A stretch of 64,000 nucleotides of DNA from Brienomyrus brachyistius. Lineage: Eukaryota > Chordata > Actinopteri > Osteoglossiformes > Mormyridae. The notes below the pieces were generated by a model. The model had not been told where the DNA came from and ran no database searches. It saw nothing but the letters and a program-made list of their open reading frames with translations. Position 1 is the stretch's first letter; every line of letters begins with the position of its first letter. This document shows positions 23,844-35,800 of this stretch, piece by piece. The stretch covers positions 16,098,935 through 16,162,934 of the forward strand of contig NC_064538.1 of assembly GCF_023856365.1 (NCBI RefSeq). Direction: 5' to 3'. A program made the translations under genes and the position numbers.

Positions 23844-26800
23844 ACAGGGAGCGATTCTGCCCACACAGCATCTGAATCTGAGTGCAGCACAGCATACTGT
23901 AGCTTACCGGCGGGGAATGTGGCAGGAAACTGTGCAGCCAGTGGGCACCTGAGTGCTTGGGGCCTGCCTCCCCCAAGTCACATGGCCCCACGGTAGCCAG
24001 TCACTCTGGCAAAGTAGCTGTGCTGCTTTAGGATCAGATATCACTGCCTGCGTGTGCCATTCATTCGTTTTCGGAGCCTCGGGGGTGCCTCAGTGCCATC
24101 GTCGGGGATTAACGGGTGCAAACCGTGACCCATTTACACAGGCAGACTTTTATTCATTTCTGTTAAGTGCCTGTTCCATCCAGACCTGCTGTGTACCGGT
24201 TAAATGGTCAGGGAAGATGGATGAGGGTTGAATACCTTGCTCAAGGGTACAACACCTGGGACTCGTTCAGTGTGCAAGACAATGCTCCTAACCCGCCCTA
24301 CAATACTTACATGTGAAGCGCTTATAAATTATTAACATACACTCTGCTCAGTGTGAAACCACAAGGGGGGGGGGCTTGTTAAATTATTCACGGTGTAACA
24401 GCAGGCTCCCTGTGCTCTTTTGTTCTTCAGGCCACAGGAAGCATATGGATGCGCCAGCGAGGGGGTGACGGATTGCGAGCCGTCAGGAGCGGCGCCGAGG
24501 AGGAAGGTGCAGGGCTCTGATGAAGACGCTCGGATCTGGACAGGAACGCTGGACAGGCGCTGCCACTGCCTGTGTGCCGGGACCCTGCTGTCTCACACAC
24601 ACTGCCATTTCCAGTTAGGAAAAGGCGACTCACATGCACAGAGGAGGTCAGAGGTCCAGACTTCATCTCTTGACTAATTTGTAACTCGCTACACTCCCGG
24701 GGTGTAACATCGCCTCCCCCCTGTGAATTTGTGTGTCTGACAGCAGTGGGCGATATCCCAGAATGCCTAGGTGCCAAGGGGAAGCATCTCGGCAGACCAG
24801 CACCGCATCCTCTCAGGTGAGAGATTCATTCTGCGATCAATAAATATCGCTGACAGACGGCAGAGCGACACGGCAGCCTCATAGCCCCCAGAGCTGCTTA
24901 TTGCCTGAAACAGCTACAGAGATTAGCAAGGAGCCCGCCACTCAGAGAGCTACACGAACAGCCCAAGACGCATGAGGCTTTTCTGGGCCAAAGGAAAAGT
25001 TTCACTGACATTTTCTGATTTCTTAGCATTTAACGTGAGAAGCCTGACATGGCCCTGAGACCCCCCCCCCCCCCCCCCCCCCCGGCAATTGGCTTCCTGT
25101 TTCTAAGCAAGAAGCAGGGGGGGGGAGGGAAATGCTGATCTTATACACGATTTTTCCTGAGGGTACTTTTCTGAGGGGCAGGAGAAAACTGTGAAAGGGC
25201 AACGTTTTAAACATCTCCGCAGGCAACAAGACCAACTTGGAGGAAGAGGAAAGAAAACGAGAACAGGTTTCCTACACAGACACACCAGGAAGCCATAACA
25301 GCAGCAGAGTACAACCGACGAAAGGAGAAACACAGGCTACGGATACAGAGGGCAGTTCTGGGCTGTAACGACGTCGGCTTTAACCAGAAAACCGATGCGT
25401 GTCACAACTAAAATCAACTCACACAACGAAAGATGCTGGTTCATTTGAAACTCCTAGGTTTGTGTTTTATTAAGAGAGATGGTGCATGGTGGGATATCAG
25501 CCCAGCATGTATTTATAAGTGAGATCAGCCTCCACATCAACAGCAGAGCTCCAGCCAGGACAGCACACATTCTTATGCTCATTCACGAAATACGTATGTG
25601 GTGCCTGCCATCAGTGGGACGTGGGGACACGCCAATAGCAAGGGGTGGGTGTAAGCTCGTGGGACCTCTACCTTCACATGTAGAACATGTGTGAGGAGTG
25701 GCTTGGCCAGGCGGCTATGGACCCCCTCCCCCAAGAATGTGCTGGGGAGGGTGTATTGGCAGTCGGGGGCTCATCATCTGCGGTTGTACTGTCCACAGAG
25801 ATTGGGGGGGGGGACGAACCTGTGTGTGTAAGCCCCCAATTGGCCGTCTCCATGTTTCCAAGCTCACAATCACTGTCGTGATCATTGTCTCATCCCTGAC
25901 AAACATAAGAGGCCTAAGAGCTGTTTGTAACAGATTGATGCGAGGACACTTTGTCTTAGACAGCAGTGAGATTGATTTAAGCGCAGACAGTCACCGTGGT
26001 ACGGCTGAGAGATGCGTGAGAATCATTACTAATGACATGTCACAGAAGTGAGATCGAATTCCCTGAGACAACCTCCCTCTAGAAGCATTAGAGCTTTGTC
26101 TAGTTATCTCCGCTGATCGATGTGTCCTGCTTGCACTTTTGGTTTGGACACTGCTGGCTGCTCCAGTGGCACCAGCAAGGGAGCCAAACATGGAATTAGT
26201 ACCTCCCCCCCATCCTCGGAGAGCTGAAGAAGTGTCATGGCGATTTAGCAAACCTGTACTCCGGGAGGGAGGAGGTGACCATTTCATACTTCAGGTTGCT
26301 TGCGTGTTACGCAGCAGGTTTTGTTAAGCTTCACCTATTGCAAAAGAGGTGAAATAAAAGTGGGGGGGTTCCATGGGCCCCCCCCCCGTCATTGATCAGG
26401 TCTGGTTTTCATTTGCGAGGGGGTCTCTAATCAGGAGCTGCTGGGGGTGGTCTTGTAGCGGCACGTTGTTGTTCCCCGGCCAGCGTGTGTATTTTTATAT
26501 CTCCATGTGCCGCTGCTCTGACTCTTTCAGGACCCCAGCCTGTTCTGGATCCAGTTTTTTCCCTATAGTGTGTGGCCAGGGGAAAAGCCTCATTTATCGA
26601 CATCCAAGCCATGAAAGATGTGTCGAGAAGCAGTTTGGGTAACAAGCACCAAGATGGCCTGAGGCACGCCGGCCTGTGATGGGTTTCAGTCCCTTTGAAC
26701 GAGACCCCAGCATGGAACTGTGCATTGAGCCTAATGGCCTATGGACCAGCACCATGCGCTTCCCACAGATGCTTCGGGATCAGTAAATAACCTTCACGGT

Positions 26801-29800
26801 GATCTCCAGAGGGGAGATTCAACTAGGTGTGCGGATTCAACCCAAACTCCACCTGAGGTCCAAATTATGGTCATCTGGACAGTGCCTCTCAGAGGAATAA
26901 CGAGTGCATTGCGTCCTTATGGGATGTTACAGTGGTGGACTGCAGGCTAATATCACAGGCAGGGATTTAACAGAGCTCTGAGGAAAAGCAGGGCGGAACT
27001 TCCAAGAACAGGGCCAGATGGGGGTGATGAAGGGCTGGTGAAGAGAGGCCACAAGGCTGCCGTGTGGTGGGGGCGACATGGCGACTGGGGAAGGAAAGGC
27101 TAGGAGAGGCACGCTATGGCCCAAGAACCCAATAAACCCCCACCTGTCTCTGCTGATGAGCCCCACATGGTCACCCACTAATCACTTTCTGGACTGAAAT
27201 GGGGGGGGGGGGGGGGGGGGCAGTGCTGAGGATGGGCAGCTGTACTGAGGATGATGGATGAGAGGCCATATTACCCCTGTTACATTTCACTATTGTTCCC
27301 TGCCACGTCCCCAGCCACTCCCGGATGGTAACTGTTCAAACATGTCCCCCGACCCCCCTGGGAGGTCTGCACAGCAGCCTTATGGGTAATAATAATAAAC
27401 ACACACAGGTTTGTCCTTCCTGGCTTGCTTAGGAACAAAGAGTTGTGTTTGGTTCCCCTCTTAAATCTTTCCGGGAAACCGGACTAGAGATCTGGGTATG
27501 AATAAGGAGCAGAACATTGCTTCTTTGGGGGGTCGTGGGAGTGCATGTGTGCAGGAATCCGAGGCTGCCTATATGAGGGAGAGGGAGGCTCTATTACCCC
27601 AAGTGGGTGCTGTCCCTTCATGGCCATCTGGGAGCCTGACTGGCTAAATCAGGGTGGTAGCTATGGCAACGTGATGGCAAGAAGTGACAAATATGGCCGA
27701 TCTTTTTGTGAGGGCAGGCAGAGAGGAGCCCTGCGAGGGCCCCCAAGGCACTAACGAGCAGGCCCTCGCCTCCAGACCAGGCCTAGAACACAGCATTACA
27801 TAAGAGCTTCCTACTTCCGTTACTGGGCCAAGATTTCTAAGACTAGGCCCTGATTACCAAACGTGACCTGGATGTTAATCTAACCAGAGAAATACACCAT
27901 ACTGAACAAGTAATTATTTGCCCATAATTATTTCGTTTAATAATTCCTGGAACACTGTTTCTAGTCTATTTTTTATTGTTACCGGTTATTACCGTTTACA
28001 TATATTTTTATTATGTGTTTTTCGTCCAGACCATAAACCTGCAATTTCCTACTGGATTAATAAAGTATCTGTTCATCCAACCATGCCTCTGTTTCTCAGT
28101 CTATCTAACCAAAAGAGCGGCAAGGCTGAATTACCAGTGACACTTGTGTGCTGAAGCCGGAGCTGAACAACACATTACCAAACATAATACTCTTACAAAC
28201 AAAACACAATGTTGTCATTTTCATCAACATATTCCACAACCATGGGAGGCATATCTTAACATCTCCAGAAAAATGGTCTGCAGAACTCGCCTGCTCTGAG
28301 CTGGGGTGGTGGCGAGCAGCTTCGCGGGGCAGAAAGCTGCACTCAGACGGCATGTTCCAATGGGTCCCCCGGGACGCACTGACCAATAGCCCGGCGCCTT
28401 TTATGCTGCTTCCCCCCCAGAAAGCCCCTGCGGCACAGGGCCGTTGCGCAAGCAGAGCTCTTAAAACAGGTATAAAAGCTCTCGGGTTTCCCCCAAACGG
28501 GGTGACCCTAAGACGGCAGCGTCACGCTCCAGGCCGATGTCAAACGTTGATGACCTGCGAGACCTCAGAGTTCGGTGCAGAAGGTTCTGAGCTGGCGATG
28601 TGCAAATGACTGAAGTGGACACCAGCAGGGGGTCACCAACCTGGGCAACAGCCTCAGGATCTACGGAGGGGGAATTGGACGTAGCTTCACTAATTCGCAT
28701 CTGGAGAACCCATTGGTCGGGCCATCAGATCCCCTCGGTGGGGGTCATGGCTGACAGATGGACGGATGTCACCCGCCCCCCCACCCAAAGCAGAGGCCAC
28801 CGGTAGGGAGTTGTTGCTTCCAAAGTGCCCTCCCACCTCCGGTTCCACCATCCAAAGGCACCAAGTTGACTGTGCGACACCAGGAGAACCGACACCGCTT
28901 GTTTCCATGACCCGAGTTCCTCCGGGCCCCCAGAGTTCACCCCTCCGGGATGAAAGGCTGCTCTGGGCGACATTCTCAGGGTTTTTGCACCAGCACTGTC
29001 GATCTGTCCTCCTGTGACGACCCGCTCTGACAGCCGAGAGGGAAACACAGGGGCCTCTGCTCTCGATGCCCATTTAAGGGCCTTTTTACATTGCCAGAGA
29101 CTCGTTAAATGAATCAGAGTCTCTTGGGGGAAGGAAACAAAACATTTAAGCTGCTTTCAGATCTGAACACTAAAGAAAACAGAGAGGGTCCAAGAAAAAG
29201 TCTGAGCAGTGTAGTATGCACTTGGCCAGGGAGACCTCCCCCCTGCAGGGCACCTTATCGCCCCAGCCATGTCCCAAAAAGTGGTTCCATCCCGCCCCCG
29301 CAAAACACAAAATCATTACCACCTTGATCGTTAAACGCCATCAGTGGCAGCAGGATGCGGGAGCTGACACCTGCAGTGCTGAATATGGGTACTGCACACG
29401 TGCGGCAATCAAGTGAACTGGCAGCCATTTCCAAGAACCAGCAGCGTGTCATCAATTATTCAACAATCCTACAGTGCACTGGAGTCCTGCGAGCATTACC
29501 GCAATAACCAGAGTGGGGGGGATATGCTCCATTTAAAGATCCAGTGGAACTTCCACCCTACGGGGTGTCTCTAAAACAGCTTGATAGCAGCTAATGACAG
29601 CACCAAGCATTGGAGAATGGCAAGAGCGTTTGGTAGAAGCAGACCATGAGAGAGTGTGGACACTCGCTCCCCATGGTGATCCCTGCTCAGTGAAGGTATT
29701 CACACTCGATGCTGGAGGTTCAAAAACCCTGAAAGAACTAGACTTCTGGGCAACAACTGGGGTCCAGCTTCACAGTCACTGGTATTGTGGTCAGTATGAA

Positions 29801-32800
29801 CACATCACCTTCCCCCAAGTTGCCATGGCACTGGACACAGGGATCAGAGAGGGGCAGGTGTTGGGAGGTGACGGAGGTCTTCTCTTCTGCAAACACCTCA
29901 CTTTCTCGACTTCCAAAAGGAAAAATGGCTACACCCTGATGTGTCTGATATGAACAGCTGACACTGATTGGCTGCGTGGGCCTGGAGGAAAAAGTGAGGA
30001 GCTTTACAGGGCGCTGAAATAATACCGCAGCAGAACACTCATCCCGGGAGACTGCTTTTAATCATAATGTAACGGTCTAACTGCACCACAGCTGCAGATC
30101 TGTGGTTCAGTGGGCTACGACGCTGTGCCTGTAAACAAAGTTGCTGCTTCAAATGCCAGGGTTGGGACAGTCATTTCACCACCAGGTCCCAGACCCCTCA
30201 AGCGCCATAAACTCTGGAATCAGAGAACAGCCTCATCAGGGTGAAAATTAAGTGCTAGGGAAACGAGGAGACAACACCTTGTTGAAAATTTAACACCATG
30301 ACCCTTCGTTTACTGACACCACTGTCACTGCCCGAGATGCAGCCACATGCGCACTATGCTTCAAGTATGTTGTGCTTATTCCAACAGCTTACTACACATG
30401 CGCATCATTCTTTGTATTTAAGAGAGGCTCTAATCAACACCTCAGTACAAAATCCCCGTATCAGTTTATAAAGAGGAGTATCTGTATTTTTCAAATATCT
30501 TTGGGATCTTTGGGATTTCTATATACCAGGGTACACTGTACTACCACCATACCACCCAAGTCTATCACTAAGTAAATGAAAAATGAAACTAAATAAAACC
30601 TAACTTGATCCTTGGTCTTTGTGCGGTCATTGCAGTCCAACACGACACGGCTCTCAGTTTCCATTACCAAGACGCCAAACAAGTGTGCATTACAGCTTTA
30701 GAGCACAGGATGAAAGGCAAAGAAGTTCTCCACGTAGTCAGACTAAGCTGCAAACCTCAGCGCCCATCTGCAGCTGTCTGCCTAAATGGGAGGGGTTGGA
30801 CGGGACAGTGACCGGAGTTGCCTCTCCTCTCAGTACCGGGACATTATGTACTGAGCACAGGGGTTTACTGGGGGCTTATCCCGGAAGAGGGGGGGCGGGG
30901 GACAAATCACCCTTCCAGACAGCCTGCAGAACCACTTCAAGGAGCAGTGCACTGGGCCCAGCTGGGGGGGTGGGGGGGCGACAGTGCAACAAGTGAATCA
31001 TGCCTCAAGTATGACAGCCACAGATGGGCGTGAATCAGTGGATGGACACCCAGGAACGCCATGTCCCTCCTGCTCACCTGCACCTGCCCTTTGCCCATGA
31101 TCTTGTCCACGATCTCGTTGTCATCCTTGTTCAGCTTAGTCTTGTCGTAGCACTTCTCATAGCAGAGGATGCGTAGGCACTGTGAGCCCTCCAGCTCAAT
31201 CTCAAACTCCTGTGGGGGGGGGGGGGGGCATCAACAATGGTGTCAGGGTGACAGTGACTTGGAAACCCAACAGAGAGTGCTGCCCCCACTGATTGTGGGA
31301 CAGAAAGAGCTCTGTTTGGGTTATGGTCAAAGGAGGCGAGATAGGCTGCCTGACCTCATTCCACTGGGGTTCTGTGGTGTCCCGGAACACCCGGGTCTTG
31401 GCTTTGCTGACAAAGTAGCCGAAGGAGTCCACCTCCAGGGTGCAGTAGAGGTCTGCAAGAGAGGAAGAGAGACAAGATGAGGCGAGCATGGAATTAGCAT
31501 CCTGCACAACGACTATCTGACTGTACGGCTGCTGTCCCCTGTAAGGCAGCTCAGGAATCCTGAACTCTAAAATGCCTTCATTTGGTTACTGTGACCGATA
31601 TTACATATGTTCATTTCAGGCCTCTTCTGAGAAGGGTCATATCATATTTTAGGGATCAGTGTGTGATCATGTGACTCAAATCACCAAGTTTGGGGGAGGT
31701 CCCCCTACAAAGCACTGACAAAGGGCAGAGTCAGAAAAAGCCAGAATTATCAGGGCTTCTACAAAGGTCCAGTCAGTACCAGCACCCCCAGAAAGGGGTC
31801 ACCACCACTCGAAGCATCTCAGCAGCCTCATTTATCTGGAGCGTTCCACTAAAGTAGGTTTGCAGTGGAGGGACCACAGTCTCTCAGAGGACACACACAA
31901 GCAGAGGCCAGTCCATCAGAAAATAGGAAGCTCCTGGGGGTGGTACGCCCTGGGTATGTTCATTACTGAGCACTTCCACACTAGTGCCTCCCCCTGGCCA
32001 GAGGCTGCCTGGCACCCTGATGCTCCGGCTGCGCCATCAGGCCCTGCAGAGGTTAATCGGAGAGGGCCCTTCAGAAGTATCACATGGAGCACTGGTGTTT
32101 TTTTTGGAAGCATCCACCAGCATGGGGGGGACGGTGAATGCTGCTAAATGAGGACAAGGATGGCAGGGGGTATGTTTAAAATGCAGCGGCGCAAAAATCC
32201 GGGTGCCGCATGGTTGAGAGGCCCTACTATTACCGTGCAGATGGGACCTGTCAACGGAAACTTCAAAAAATTCCTCAATTTACTGGGACGTGACTGGGAA
32301 CCATCAAAGACGACACCCAGGTGGAGAAAAAAACCTACTACCAGAAGTAACTACTGATTTTCATTTGAAGGGAGCCCACTGATCCAACTGAACGGCGAAA
32401 CTTGAACACGATGGGGAACGACAAGCGACTAATAAAATCTGCCCAAATGAGTGTCAATCAAGAACAAAAAATATTGTGTAAAGCACCCTGAGTGGCCTGG
32501 CCTCCAGCCTATCAGCTGGAAGCCAGGTGTCACATGACCACAACTGGGCCAGAAGGCTGCCACACACGAAGTGCGTTAACACTGCGGCAAAACTTGACAA
32601 ACATTTGGTGAACCACTGCTAGTGGCTAGACTCTGCCCACTTGGTGTGTAAATTGGCATGGCTGACAGTGTTGACACTCTCTCTCCGATCCAGAGTGTTG
32701 TTAGATTAGACTACACAGGTGAAAGTGTGGCTGTACACAGCAGACACCGGGGCCGACGGTGTTGACCTCCTCACTGTGCCCTGAAAGGTTGGTTCTCTCC

Positions 32801-35800
32801 TGCACAAGCCTGCACGAGGCAAATTGATGACAGATGAGAGGTCCAAGCTGCAGAGCCTCAAAGCCAAGGGAATCAATAAGAAATGCAAACCATATGAAAA
32901 GCGGAGATCACAAGCAAGCAAATCTGAGCGCCCTCACAGCACAAGCAATTAGCCAGATCCTGAAGTCCTCCAGGAAGTCCAAGGCCTAGAAACATCCGAA
33001 AGCTCTTAGTGGTGAGAGTTTTCATCTTTTTTTCTGCTGTGAAATGCTGGATTTTCTTTCTGCGGATGTTTAAAGAAGCTGCCGGACATGATCAACCCAG
33101 GCCGGACACCCCCAAGGCCTGGTGCAGAATGGCGCTCAGAGATTCCAGAAAGAGCTGGGAAGTTAAGGTGCAGAGACACCTTCTGGAAGTGCTGGTGTTG
33201 CAGTCCAGGTACACCGGAGATCACGGGATATCCTCTACCAGTCCAGTCGCAGGCATTCAGGACCAGAGAGATTCCACAGTGCTGTGAGTCTCGAGAACAG
33301 GGGTGCCCACACTTTTTCAGCTTGTGAGACTTATAAATAAGAACATAAGAACATAAGAACTATACAAACGAGAGGAGGCCATTCGGCCCATCAAGCTCGC
33401 TTGAGGAGAACTAAACTAATAGCTCAGAGTTGTTAAAATCTTATCTAGCTCTGATTTAAAGGAACCCAAGGATTCAGCTTGCACTACATTATCAGGAAGG
33501 CTATTCCATACTCTGACTACGCGCTGTGTAAAGAAGTGCTTCCTTAAATCCAGCTTGAAATATTCTCCCGCTAATTTCCACCTATGGCCACCTATATTCC
33601 ACCAAATGACCAAGTCAAAATGATCTACCTACTATAAAAATGCAAAACATATTTATGTACAAAATATGTAGGAATATGAAAGTATTCTTTAACATTTATT
33701 ATTATTTATTGTTATTGTTTATTATCATTATTATTATTCTTTATTATTATTATTATTATTATTAATTTCCCTTTGGGATAAATAAAGCATTTTTTAATTG
33801 CTTACTTGGTCCAGCTCCCCCATTCATTTTTATACCCTTTCTTAAGTTTAGTAGAAATAAATTGGAGGCTAATTGGAGGCGACTTGGTCGCTTGTTAGAG
33901 TACCCAGTCAGAACCCAGTCAGTACCCAGTCAGTACCCAGCGGCAGCTGGTGCGGTTGAATGTGTCATCCATCCTCTATTTTTTATGCCATGCGATCTAC
34001 CCACTCTACCGTTGCGATCAACCGGTAGATTGCGATCAACGTATTGGGTACCCCTGCTCTAGAACATTATATGATCTGCTTCCCACTATCAGCAGAGGCC
34101 ACAATACACCTAGACAGATGGACATACACTATGGGGCTGGCCTGAAATCTCAGCATGGTGTGCCCGGTCCTGAATGCGAAAGGTGCCTCTGGGTTTTGTT
34201 CAATGTGCTTCTGCCAGATTAAGAGGCCATCTTCCGCAGCCTACATAATTACCCACAATGCACTCGTTAGTACTGCAGGATAACTTTGGTAAATCTTAAA
34301 GGCATAACAGTGTTAATCTTTATATTTCCAGGCTCCTGAAGATTTGTTGTGGCTCAACGATGTACTGAGGGATGATCGCCTCAGAGCTGATTTGGCCCTA
34401 GGAGCAAACTGAGCATTTAAAGTTTAAAAGTTTCTTCATAAAGTTCAGCATCCCCTGTTGTGAGAAAGCCATGATAAAAGTACTGGCATCTTTCCATGGG
34501 AGGATTAGCTGACTGGGTTCCTCTCCCTTTCCTCGAGCAGAGCTCCCCCCAAAGGTGGTTGAGTGTCAGGAGGCAACTGAGAGGGAGTCCGGTTTGTTTC
34601 TGGACTTTCCCACAGAGCAGTAAGGTGACAGTGGCTGGGCACCCGACACCAGGAGCTGCAACATATAATGCGGAAATGCCAATGGGGCCCCTTGTCCGCT
34701 GGCACCCGGCGGCAAGAGACTCATTCAGATCATCTAACCCCGTTTACAAGCTCTCATCCCCGGGTGCTCCAGCCTCCGAAAAACTCCACAGGAATTTGCC
34801 AGATCGCTGACAGAACCGATTGCTGCAAGCTGCAACAATGGGAGGTGCCCCATGGACTATATAACATTCATGAAGGACGGCTGCTCACAACAGAACCATG
34901 AGATGATTTAAAGGCAGCTGATTAGAACCTTAAAGCAGGACAGCGCACACACACACCTGGACAGTGCAAGTGCACACGCACACTCCTAGGCAATGCACCA
35001 CACACAGGCACACTTACACATGTGTATTAACACGCGCACAAACACACACAATTTATATATGAGAGACATGCTACAGATTTACACAAACCTCTGCACAGAG
35101 GAAATACTGTGACCTGGGTTGGGTTAATGGCAGGCTTCACTTACTGGCAGATTCCTTGAAGCCCTTGGCAGAATGGACGATGACATGGAGGAAGCCGTAA
35201 AGGCCGGGGGTTTCTTCATCTGAAAGAGAGGTACGGATACAGCGTGACTAACAATAGCTGCTGAAGTGGGACAAGAACACAGAATTAAGGCGATCGGCTC
35301 ATCACTGTACCACCCAGTCTAGTCCCAGTCTAATTCAAACCACATAGCCTGATGGCTAATGCGGCCATGTGGGACAGAGGATGGGCACAGACCTGCGTTC
35401 AGAACCACTAGAGCCCCTCCCCTAGCATTCTGCACAGAGATGATGGGCAGGGACAGGAGGACCTGCACGCAGTGGACTTGGGGACGGGTGGCGAGGAGAA
35501 CCGTAGGATGGACTCAGTAATGACAATTCACACTGGCCAAGCGCTATATCACTGTCAGTCCAGCTTGGGGTGTGACACACATGGGTGGTCACCTAGGACT
35601 CACTGGGAGGGGGGGTTAATCCTGCATCGGTATGGGTGCCATCACTAACGCTGATTAACAGATTATCAGCCGACCCCTCCCAGCTTGTTGTCCAGGAGCA
35701 CACTGGGGCAGGCGGTTTGATGGGGGAGGGGGGGGGGGGGGGTTCACAGGTGTGTAAACCACAGACTGGTGACCCGTGGACCTCTCGCATTAATACAGCC

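Larger units (their letters stand above)
10425..31077 (-). other. abr: Giant abr intron (20.6 kb)
   Basis: Separates the exons for the end of C2 plus RhoGAP from those for DH, PH and most of C2. Apart from the candidate first exon at 16770-16931 and the repeats listed separately, I see no exon. Segments 10425-12450, 12500-14680, 15190-16600, 20190-23780, 23850-25060, 25090-27190 and 27225-30090 show no recognisable gene; open frames in them have no known product, no consistent splice sites, or consist of simple sequence. Confidence 0.8.
33298..34056. mobile_element. hAT-like non-autonomous element, carrying later insertions
   Basis: Starts CAGGGGTGCCCA and ends TGGGTACCCCTG, terminal inverted repeats that match at 11 of 12 positions. 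The flanks are CTCGAGAA (33290-33297) and CTCTAGAA (34057-34064), an 8-bp target duplication with one mismatch; 8 bp is the hAT length. The 3' part (GCGATCTACC...GATTGCGATCAACGTATTGG) is internally palindromic. There is no transposase. A LINE fragment and an ATT-rich stretch sit inside it. Confidence 0.8.
31453..35144 (-). other. abr: abr intron with nested hAT/LINE insertions
   Basis: About 3.7 kb. Holds the hAT-like element 33298-34056 and its nested insertions. The rest (31453-33290 and 34065-35144) shows no exon; a CA-rich stretch occurs near 34947-35050. Confidence 0.85.

Noticed and set aside
28461..28700. CpG-containing minus-strand frame of 79 codons as a further abr first exon
   Set aside because: No donor in the right phase next to a convincing ATG was seen, and the peptide does not look like protein.
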